Shown here: positions 56,200-64,000 of the stretch, one piece after another | Layout: each line of letters opens with the position of its first letter | How positions within the stretch are numbered: position 1 is the first letter of the stretch | Origin: Tipula vernalis | Lineage: Eukaryota > Arthropoda > Insecta > Diptera > Tipulidae | Length of the DNA: 64,000 nucleotides | Direction: 5' to 3' | NCBI GenBank assembly: GCA_958295665.1 | Contig: OY282559.1 | Location: forward strand, 263,414,057-263,478,056 | Notes under the pieces: model-generated | Database searches by the model: none | What the model was told of the DNA's origin: nothing | Seen by the model: only the letters and a program-made list of their open reading frames with translations | Position numbers and translations under genes: made by a program

Positions 56200-58108
56200 T
56201 CACCCAGGAGGAAAACCCAGAGGAGGATCAACAGTAATAGTGAAAAAGAGTCTCAAACACTATGAAGAACCTAGTATAGAAGAGGAAAGTATGCAAGTTA
56301 AAACCATAAAAGTTGAAACTAACAATAATAATGAATACAGTATTTCCTCTATCTACTGCCCTCCACGCTATAATCTAAACAAAGAAGATTATAATAGACT
56401 CTTTAGATCACTAGGATCCAATTTTATTATTGGTGGTGACTTTAATGCAAAAAACACCTATTGGGGATCAAGACTTACAACCCATAAAGGGAAAGAGCTA
56501 TTCGAAGCCGGACGAATAAATAACTGCGAGTTCCACTCTGGAGGTAAACCAACATACTGGCCTGCTGATATAAATAAAATACCAGATCTCATTGACTTTT
56601 ATGTAACGAAAGGGATCTTCGAGGATTACATGTACATCGAAAACAGCGAAGGGATATATTCCGATCATACACCTGTTATCATGACACTCAGCACAATGAT
56701 AATTAATAAGGATAACCTGCCTAAATTAACAAATAAAAGAACTAACTGGGACCTATTCCAAAAACTAATTGAAATGCAAACAAATCTACGAGTGCCGATT
56801 AAAACACCGGTACAGTTGGAAGACGAACTAGAGGTATTTAACAGTACTATTCAACAAGCAGCATGGGAAAGTTCTCCTGCTAGTCACACCGAATCCCGTA
56901 GGAATCAAAATTATCCTATTGAGGTCAGGGAGTTAGTTAGAGAGAAACGGAAGGCAAGAAAAACCTGGCAAAGGACACGCGCCCCGGAAAACAAAAAAAT
57001 CCTCAATTTTCTATGCAATAAACTAAAACAACTTATAAAAGAAATTAAGAATGAAACTATCAACAAGTACTTAAATGGTCTCACCGAACATAAAGATACT
57101 GATTACTCTCTTTGGAAAGCAACAAAGGGATTAAAAAGAACTAAAATGCATGTGCCACCTATTAAAAATGGGGAAGGAACCTGGGCCAAAAGTGACAAGC
57201 AAAAAGCTATTTTATTTGCAGCTCACTTGGAAGACACCTTTCAACCGCTACCTAGGCAAACAGCAGATGAAAACATAATAACAATTAGCAAAATTGATGA
57301 ATATAATATTCGATGTGTAACATTACAGGAAGTAAAAAATGAGATCAAGTGTAATTTGAACGCAAAAAAAGCTCCAGGATATGATTTAATTACTGGACAA
57401 GTCGTAAAAGCCATTCCCGAGAAGGGACTACGAAAATTGGTTCAAACTATCAATGCTGTCTTCAGACTAAAATATGTCCCACGGCAATGGAAGGTTGCTG
57501 AAGTAATTATGATCCCCAAACCAGGCAAACCAGCGAACGATAAAAAGTCATACAGACCGATTTCACTACTTCCTGTAATTTCAAAATTATTTGAAAAATT
57601 ACTGCTCAAGAGACTCAAGCCAATAATAGAAGAGAGAAATTTGATTCCACCACACCAATTTGGATTTAGAGAAAATCACTCTACGATAGAACAAGTTCAC
57701 AGAATAACGGATATAATCGAAGACTCACTTGAGAATAAGAAGATATGCTCCAGCATCTTCTTAGATGTAGCGCAAGCTTTCGACAAAGTTTGGCACCAAG
57801 GACTTGAATTTAAATTACATCGAGATCTACCTAAGCAATTCTATCAAATTCTTAAATCTTATATCGCAGACCGACATTTCCGTGTAAAATATAACCAAGA
57901 GTACTCTGAACTAAAGAGAATATCAGCAGGCATACCACAGGGTAGCGTACTGGGTCCTATATTGTACATCCTGTACACCAGAGATATGCCAAATACAGAA
58001 GGTGCCACCATAGCAACATTTGCAGACGATACAGCTATTCTGACGACTGGAAAGTGTATATCAGAAGCTACGACCAAACTTCAAAAAGCAACCGACACAG
58101 TGCAGTGA
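56200..58108 (+). pseudogene. Jockey ORF2: endonuclease (5'-truncated) and RT, inverted segment
   Basis: Open from HPGGKPRGGSTVIV. Endonuclease motifs: SSIYCPPRY, FIIGGDFNAKNTYWGS (catalytic), YSDHTPV. RT: KKAPGYDLITGQVVKAI, KKSYRPISLLPVISKLFEKL, QFGFRENHST, IFLDVAQAFDKVWHQGLE (catalytic Asp), AGIPQGSVLGPILYILY and FADDTAIL (58,018-58,041). About 636 codons stay open, so the copy is young. Missing are ORF1 and the endonuclease N terminus including its first catalytic residues. The ORF ends after ATDTVQ by a frameshift at about 58,105. The first 16 codons of the open frame (before HPGG) belong to the inverted-junction region, not to jockey. Confidence 0.9.
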
Positions 58109-58502
58109 GTAGTTGGACAAAGAAATGGCGCATTAGCCTAAACGAAGCAAAGTCGGTTCACGTAAACTTCACGAACCAGAAAGTTAACTGGATTCCAGTG
58201 AAACTTAATTCAAGGCCGGTTCCAAATGCAAATACAGCCAAATACCTCGGCATGACTCTCGATTGCAAGCTTAGATGGAAAGAGCATGTTAAAAAGAAAA
58301 AAGAAGAATTGAACATTAAATATAGGAAAATGTATTGGCTATTAGGTAGAAACTCTGAGCTTACAATACATAACAAATTGCTATTATATCAGCAAATACT
58401 TAAACAAGTATGGACCTACGGTATTCAACTTTGGGGTTGTACCAAGAAGACAAATGTACAAATGATTCAATGTTTTCAAAACAAAGTGCTGCGTGGCATT
58501 GT
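58105..58502 (+). pseudogene. Jockey ORF2: RT thumb region (frame-shifted), inverted segment
   Basis: Continues in another frame as SSWTKKWRISLNEAKSV, ANTAKYLGMTLDCKLRWKEH and YGIQLWGCTKKTNVQ, closely matching the copy at 21,653-22,237. It stops being jockey after VLRGIV at 58,502; the target duplication and flanking LTR sequence follow. Confidence 0.88.
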
Positions 58503-58512
58503 AAAGTTATGG

Positions 58513-59707
58513 TGGTCAATTGAGGACTGTTAAACCGTGAATAAAAGATAGTGTTCCGGTCAGTGGGGGCAGTGCAGCCATTTTTTTGAGAGGGGGATCC
58601 TGCGTCGGCGCTGGTTGCGGTTGGTCGGACGGGCCTTTAAAACAACAAGGTAAAACAATTAAGGGATAAACAATCTGGCTAAGTAAATTTTAGTTGCTTA
58701 AGTTTGTAACAGGTTGTTTCTCCTTTCTATTTTCATTGTATTGTACATATATATTATTATTTTTACCGTTTGTTTTCGGCGTTTCGTGGTGGTGCACCGA
58801 TTTGGTGAAAACCCCACTCAGAGCAATTATTGTCCGGTTATATTCTTTTTCCGTCATTTTGATTGATTGCGTTTGGAATTTCCGTTTTTTTTTCTTCACT
58901 TCTGCTCGGTTGTCCGTTTTTGGGTGTGGTTCGACCCCATAACGGTTCATTTTTTTCAGATATTTTTGTGTTTTCCTTGATTTTCTTAAAAACAGTGATA
59001 GTGAAAGTGAAATCTAACATTAACGTAGAATCAGTTTTAACGTAATTTATCATTCATCAGTTTTAGCCGAATTTTCAATTTTTTCTCTTTTACCGCAACC
59101 TAAAAAAAAAAAATTTTTTCTTTGAATTTCTTACTGTAGTGTGCTACGCCGCACCATGTGCGTGTAAATAAATAATTGATCGGATGATGTGGGGTGTGGT
59201 CATGTGAAGGGTCGGCCCTTTTCCACCCTTTTCCGTGCGGGCCGTTCGTTCCTCCAGGACAGGCTGTGCTGGAGGGCGGCACGCCATATGAGTTGATCGC
59301 GTCGGGGTGACAGTCTCCGTTCCGGGGAATTGTCGCTGGGATTGTCAGGCGGGCGTCATTCCTTCATAAATGGCATCGGTAGCCGTCGCGACTGGGAAAC
59401 AGCATCCTAGTAGGCGGGCCGATGAGGGGAGGCCCGTGTGGCAGTCACGGCGGTGATCGCCTGGGATTGAGACGGTCACTCTGGATCGATCACTCCCAGA
59501 TTATCATTTTCTTTTTGCCGCTGAGGCCGTGGCAACGTAATTTTAATTTCCTTTGTCCCTCCAATTTTATTGTCATGCGGTTATTCAAGCATGAGAAATA
59601 TGTCTGAGAATCCCCACGCCGCACCGTGAGCTCTAGCCAGCTACTATACCGCATCAGACCGCTATTCTCATGTCTGTTAACGTAATCTCTTGTGGGATTT
59701 CGTTACA
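58513..59707 (-). other. Proximal (5') part of the LTR-like unit
   Basis: Noncoding and much more GC-rich (58,560-58,640 and 59,140-59,500) than the distal AT-rich part. CGCCGCACC-type motifs occur twice (59,148 and 59,617). Several short ORFs have no domain. Together with 54,387-55,823 it makes up the unit described for 54,387-59,707. Confidence 0.55.
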
Positions 59708-59711
59708 AACT

Positions 59712-60064
59712 ATGTAAGTTTTCCATATTTTGGTAGATCGGCCGTAAATCTGCTTTATTTGTAATGGTCCGGCGAAATCCACACCGATTTTGATAAATGG
59801 ACTTTGAAGTTGAACACGATCTGAAGGTAAGTTTCCCATAATTTAATAATTCGACCGTGAACTAAATCTCCGACATGTGTGGCAATTTTTTACTACATCT
59901 CTGATTATTCTGCGGCTGTTGATCAGGAAATATGTTTGGCGAAGAATACTCATTAATAGGGAGGTGCCAGCATGATGGTGTTTGATATGTAGATCTTTTA
60001 CAAGCAATATAGTTATCTCGCATTTAGGGAGAATTTGCGCCGACTCGTAAAAGTTCACTGTCAT
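59712..60064 (-). pseudogene. Pao/BEL integrase N terminus (5' part, split)
   Basis: HHCC domain: LHIKHHHAGTSLLMSILRQ and VKNCHTCRRFSSR. After a frameshift, LQSPFIKIGVDFAGPLQIK carries catalytic Asp 1, and the reading ends KIWKTYI at the AACT target site. The rest of the domain is at 54,382 and below. In the ORF, the residues after KTYIV are read from the inserted LTR-like unit. Confidence 0.85.
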
Positions 60065-60199
60065 CCAAAAATGGATATAAACTGCAAATTTTGCTGGTCT
60101 TTGGCACTGATTTATTTGCTTTCAATGAGAAAATCTCAGTTGAAAATTGGTCACTTTGTATCCATTTGATAATTGTACGGCGGCTTAAGGATATTTCAT

Positions 60200-61332
60200 C
60201 CATGGTAAGTAATTAAATGTTTGCTTTGCTTGGCGGTTCCTTGTTTGCTTCTTTTAACATATAATTGTACCCATGCAAGAACTCTAACAATTTTTTCGAA
60301 CGGTGAAATTCTGGTTACTAGCTGGTTTAAAATGCAAAATTCTGTTTTTTTTATTTAATTGCGGATAACACTGTTGCTGTGGGTTTCTTTTCTTCCGTTA
60401 ATAGTTCGTCAAATTTCAAGTGTGATTGCTGTATCCATTCTGATGCATCCTGACTTAACCATACGATACAGGTCCGTTCCACCATAATTCGTATTTTACT
60501 AGTTTTGAAGGTAACATCTCTCGCGATGTGTAATCATCTGGGTTCGTTGGTAAATCAATGTTGCCGAGAATATGAAGATAGTATGTGCGATTTGCTACGA
60601 AGGAACTCCATCTCCTTGGGGGAGATGACAGCCAACCCAAGATTATTTTAGAATCCGTCCAAATGGTAACCTTCATATCTGGTAATTTTATTGCTTCATT
60701 GACCATTCTAATCAATTTGGGTAGCAGATTGGCAGCGCAGAGTTCTAGTCTCGGGATTGAGACTTGCTTAATTGGAGCGACTTTTGTTTTAGAGGCTACT
60801 AAACTTACTTTAACCTCACCGTTTTTGTCAATACACCTGCAATATACTACAGCGGCATATGCTATTTCAGAGGCGTCACTGAATCCATGAAGCTCAAATT
60901 CGGTTTCCTTTGTCTTATGCCATCGCGAAATCCTAATTTTCGCTAATTCAGGTAGCTCATCCTTAATGCTTGCTGCCTACTTGCTTCCTTTGACGGTAGT
61001 TCATCATCCCAATCTAAATATAGTAACCATAAACTCTGACACAATGTCTTTATCGTTACTATGGCGGGTGCTAACCAGCCTAATGGATCAACAATTCTTG
61101 CGGATTGAGATAGTACCTCACGTTTTGATCCCTTTGACTGCTGAATCGACGTTACTTTAAACTGGAAAGAACCTGTCAAGGGATTCCATTGTATACCAAG
61201 CAGTTTGAGGCTAAAATTTGAATCTGCGTTTTCTATATTAAGAGGTAGTTGCTCTTTGCTTTCAACTGCGATTTCGGACAATATATCCGGATGATTGGAT
61301 GCCCACTTTCGAAGGTTGAATAATTTAATCAT
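60200..61332 (-). pseudogene. Pao/BEL RT tail and RNase H
   Basis: ORF 60,943-61,332 has LLGIQWNPLTGSFQF, REVLSQSARIVDPLGWLAP and LWLLYLDWDDELP, the typical Pao connection region. It continues in other frames with ELHGFSDASEIAYAAVVY (Asp 1), SIPRLELCAANLLPKL (Glu), KVTIWTDSKIILGWLSSPP (Asp 2) and NIDLPTNPDDYTSR (Asp in the NPADY-type motif). Catalytic residues are present but frameshifts separate the pieces. From about 60,450 to 60,200 only decayed linker is seen before the integrase. Confidence 0.8.
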
Positions 61333-62229
61333 ACATCCTTTCTAATATTATGAGCATCTTATCTAAAGTATGTGAACCCGACATAAAATCGTCCACATAA
61401 AATGTATTATTTTGTTCGCAATTAATAGATTGCTTTGTAGCACACTATTACCGATGACTTGAAGCGCTATCGTTGCTAAATACGACGCTGATGCTGTACC
61501 ATAGGTGACAGTACGCATTCGATAATGAGTTGGTTGTTCTGTTGGTTCAGATCTCCAAATAATTCTGTGGTAGTCTCGATCATTAGGATGCAGAATTATT
61601 TGCCGGAACATTTTCTCTATATCCGCTGTGAAGACAAACTTGTACATGCGGAATCGTATTAATATGGCGGTAAGTGGTTCGTAGATAGTAGGTCCCACCA
61701 TTAGCGTTTTATTTAGCGAAACACCGTCGTCTGATTTAAATGAAACGTCGAAAACTACTCTCAATTCCGTTGTAGAAATATATTCTCGAATTACCCCATG
61801 AAGTAGAAGATAATACATTCCTTTAGATCTATGTACTTCTGCAGGTGGTATGATTTCCATGTGATTTAGTGTTAAATATTCTTCCATAAACGATTTCTAC
61901 GCGGTTTTGAATTCAGGATCTCGGTCTAATTTCCTTTCCATCGCTTGTAATCTTCTGAATGCTCCGTTGAGAGTGGCTTTTAATTTTGGTCGAGTTGATT
62001 TAAATGGAAGTTTCACTATAAACTGACTTTTATCGGAACTAGTGGTATGTTTGGTGAAGTTTTCCTCGCAAGCTGTCTCTTCCTCTGTATAATTTGTTAG
62101 CGGGTTTAGTGATGCAACTTCTTCCAGCTACCAACACATTCTTAATGAGTGATCAATATCAACTTCGTAATATAGACCGTATGTCGTTGTTAGTTTGTGG
62201 CCGCCTATGGTAATTGATCCAGCGACAAT
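61333..62229 (-). pseudogene. Pao/BEL reverse transcriptase
   Basis: KLPFKSTRPKLKATLNGAF and RRLQAMERKLDRDPEF (with an in-frame TAG just before FMEEYLTL) lead into the ORF 61,363-61,887: ELRVVFDVSFKSDDGVSLNK, TADIEKMFRQIILHPNDRDY (catalytic Asp), GTASASYLATIALQ. The catalytic YVDD (61,388-61,399) is in a different frame from that ORF, so a frameshift near 61,420 disables it. FMSGSHT after YVDD is diagnostic for Pao/BEL. Confidence 0.87.
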
Positions 62230-62736
62230 TCACCCAAAAACTGTGTTGTGTGCTACTAGCCCTGGTTTATCTCCGGTAATCCTTCCCGTGGTTAATAAAT
62301 AGAAAAAATGATCGCTTCTTATCAATAAATCGATTTGATTTGGTTGGTTAAAATTGGGATCAGCTAATGGTAGGTGTTCTACGTGTTGCCAAAGATTCTG
62401 ATCAATAAATGAGACCGGTTGGTAAGACGTCAATCTAAGCACGATTAAACATTCAATATTTAAGGTGGTTTGTTTTAAACGAGATGATATCAGCAAACTA
62501 GCTTTGCCTCTAGATGTTCTCGCTTTGCTTTGACCTATACCCGAAATAGTAACACGAGCACTTTTTCGTGGAAGATGCAATCGTTGAATCAAATTTTCGC
62601 TAGCTAAGGAAGTTTGAGACCCTGAATCAAGCAGGGCTCTGTACAATTCCCATTGACCTGTATTATCTTTAATTTTCATCAGCGCTGTTGGTAATAAGGA
62701 ATAACATGATGTGCTAGGAGCTTGGTAAACACTCAC
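62230..62736 (-). pseudogene. Pao/BEL aspartic protease
   Basis: 168 codons. LLPTALMKIKD, then YRALLDSGSQTSLASENLIQ with the DSG active site, then the GIG flap-like SGIGQSKARTS. The C-terminal half (QNLWQHVEHLPLADPNF, DLLIRSDHFFYLL, GLVAHNTVFG) matches the extended protease domain of Pao elements. Upstream to 63,015 the frame continues with a CX2C/HHTLLH region interrupted by a stop near 62,820. Confidence 0.83.
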
Positions 62737-63015
62737 GTTAAGCTGCGTACTTGAGTGATCTCCTGTTGAACCATTGGTTGATGAAGTTGGTTGGGTTTTA
62801 ATAATCAGTGATTCTGATTCTCAAATATTCAATAGATGTGCACTGGTGGTTGATGGTTCATTTGATGGTTGATGGTGTAAAAGCGTATGGTGTTTTCGGC
62901 TGCATGTATGATTTCTTCCTTTAGTTCGACAGTCGTAGACAGACCCAGTGGGATGAATTTAAACAATTAAAACAGCGTGATTCTCGTTTAATTAGATTTA
63001 GTCTATCGAGACTAT

Positions 63016-63965
63016 TCATACCATAGATTTAAATTTAGTACAATCAAAAAACTGATGGGCATTGGATTGACAGACTGGGCAACTGAATTCAGATTTTACA
63101 AGAAATCTCTTAACAACTGCATTTGGTCTAGGTGGTTGAATTTTACTGAGTGGTTTAAGGCTTTCAAGTTCATCCGAACGGTGTAGCAACGTAGGAAATT
63201 CTTCATCAGTGGTCAATCGTTTCCAAAGTTGCTTTGACTCATCATCAAGTTTATTAAATAGCAGGTAGATAAGCCACACATCCTTTGACTCGGCTTGTGT
63301 GCCAAGAGCCTCCAAACCACGTGCAAGAAGCTTTCGAATATTTGCTGCATTTGCTTGATAAATCTTTGGTTGATTCATAAATAATTTAATAAACTCGTTT
63401 GCTGTTACACTTTTACGATCGTACCGCTTACATAATTTTTGGTAGGCTTCAATATAATTCAGGCTTCAGTTATGGAAAAATGTCTTACTAAACCACTAGC
63501 ATCACCTCTCAATAAGCCATTCAAGTATTGTAGTTTTTAAGCAGGTGATAAGGACGAATTCTTATGAACGGTAGTATCAAAGAGGTCAATGAAGCTCTGC
63601 CAATCGCGATAGTCACCAGAAAAATTAGGAATATTAAGCCTGGGTAATTTTACGTCACTACTAACTGAACCTTGGGTGGCGTTTATAATGGTTTCACCTA
63701 ACTGCGTACCGGAAATTGATTGCTTTCGTAACCACGTGTTAAGTTTAGCGATCACACGATAATATTGTTCCTCAATTTCCTCTGCGTCAGATTGCTGAGA
63801 ATTATTTAAGTTGAACATTTCATTTTCAATAGTAGTAAAGGATTCTAATAGATCCTTGGTACGTTTTATACGTTCTTTAACCTCTTTTTCAGATGTTTGA
63901 TCGAAAATGGTGTTACAAAATTTATCTAGCTTGGTTAATAACCCTTTAATCCCCCCCCCCCTCAC
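63016..63965 (-). pseudogene. Pao/BEL gag
   Basis: Two ORFs. 63,537-63,965: LLTKLDKFCNTIFD, a coiled stretch, and VKLPRLNIPNFSGDYRDWQS ending LFDTTVHKNSSLSPA, the canonical Pao gag core. 63,016-63,378: IRKLLARGLEALGTQ, DVWLIYLLFNKLDDESKQLW and CPVCQSNAHQFFDC (CCHC-like). The ~160 bp between them contain frameshifts. The first ORF lacks an ATG: its frame opens through a 13-C run (63,949-63,961, GGG codons), so the true start is in another frame or that run is mis-sequenced. The 5' LTR lies beyond the window. Confidence 0.83.
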
Positions 63966-64000
63966 TATGACATTTAAACACTACACTATATACACATCTG

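Larger units (their letters stand above)
55834..58502 (-). mobile_element. Jockey LINE with internal inversion (twin-primed insertion)
   Basis: The 3' segment lies on the minus strand: an A-tail (23 T at 55,834-55,856 on plus), 3' UTR, and the C-terminal codons up to WCIRNDNLHRDL at about 56,195. The 5' segment lies on the plus strand from about 56,200 (HPGGKPRGG in the endonuclease) to 58,502 (NKVLRGIV). In a normal jockey VLRGIV is followed directly by the APW-type codons that begin the 3' segment, so one element has been split and its 5' part flipped. The order (inverted 5' part, sense 3' part, A-tail, exact 10-bp duplication) is what twin priming produces. Confidence 0.92.
54387..59707 (-). 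mobile_element. Long LTR-like unit (probable solo LTR, ~2.64 kb) carrying a nested jockey
   Basis: Read on the minus strand it starts TGTAACGAAATCCC (59,707) and ends GCCAGTCGTAACA (54,387): TG...CA ends, short imperfect inverted termini and a 4-bp AACT duplication, all LTR-retrotransposon traits. After subtracting the nested jockey (55,834-58,502 plus one duplication) 2,642 bp remain, with no gag or pol. No internal direct repeat that would mark two LTRs was found. A solo LTR of a long-LTR family (as known for Ulysses/Osvaldo-type elements) is my best reading. A non-autonomous LTR derivative is the alternative. The first ~110 bp match 5,152-5,270. Confidence 0.6.
59712..63965 (-). mobile_element. 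Pao/BEL LTR retrotransposon, 5' part
   Basis: Gag, protease, RT, RNase H and integrase N terminus in order on the minus strand, continuing past the insertion at 54,382-53,502. Multiple frameshifts and stops; inactive. The 5' LTR is outside the window. Confidence 0.88.

Noticed and set aside
58690..59053. ORFs of 60-86 codons in the LTR-like unit
   Set aside because: Short, overlapping on both strands, and without gag or pol motifs.

Overview
This window is eukaryotic, AT-rich and dominated by transposable elements. The evidence for a eukaryote is spliced gene structure with GT-AG introns of 55-180 bp, poly(A) signals, A-tailed retroposons, long (AT)n microsatellites, and the families present. 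These are jockey, CR1-like, I/LOA-type and Penelope-like retroelements, Ty3/gypsy and Pao/BEL LTR elements, a Helitron, TA-target TIR elements and a tRNA-derived SINE. The mix, and especially the jockey and Pao proteins, suggests an insect, most likely a higher fly (inference). I see no rRNA, intact tRNA, CRISPR, operon or prokaryotic feature. Nearly every coding stretch is a damaged mobile-element gene.

Layout. 0-9 kb: the last 65 codons of an unrecognised protein, a possible CENP-B/pogo-like relic, the integrase end of a gypsy element with its 3' LTR, an LTR-like fragment at 5,152, then about 3.7 kb with no gene seen. 9-12.4 kb: a CR1/jockey-group LINE on the plus strand. 12.9-13.45 kb: a short tandem array. 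14-15.4 kb: a C2H2 zinc-finger ORF pair on the minus strand and a Tc1/mariner-type MITE. 16.2-25 kb: a nested cluster on the minus strand (a LINE fragment, an 854-bp retroposon with 21-bp target duplications, a Penelope-like GIY-YIG end abutting a LINE RNase H, and an I-type LINE split by a jockey copy and a TIR element). 25.8-27.7 kb: a symmetric inverted-repeat block of satellite-like units. 29.8 kb: a SINE. 31.9-36 kb: a decayed Helitron Rep/helicase. 37.4-40.1 kb: a multi-exon gene on the minus strand. 40.3-46.5 kb: repeats, a TIR element sitting in a (TA)n tract, and a nearly full-length gypsy element with both LTRs. 50.4-52.3 kb: a TIR element with amplified ends. 52.7-64 kb: a Pao/BEL element on the minus strand whose integrase is split by a 5.3-kb insertion. 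That insertion is itself a long LTR-like unit carrying a jockey element in the twin-primed (internally inverted) configuration.

How the parts relate. The insertions can be ordered. Pao was hit by the LTR-like unit (AACT duplication; removing it restores the integrase frame), and that unit was later hit by a jockey (10-bp duplication). Likewise the I-type LINE was hit by a TIR element (CCWGG at each edge) and by a jockey. The only candidate non-element gene is the four-exon model at 37.4-40.1 kb, and it may also be element-derived. I found no convincing new functional system. The most informative objects are the nested or rearranged insertions and several unclassified repeat families.
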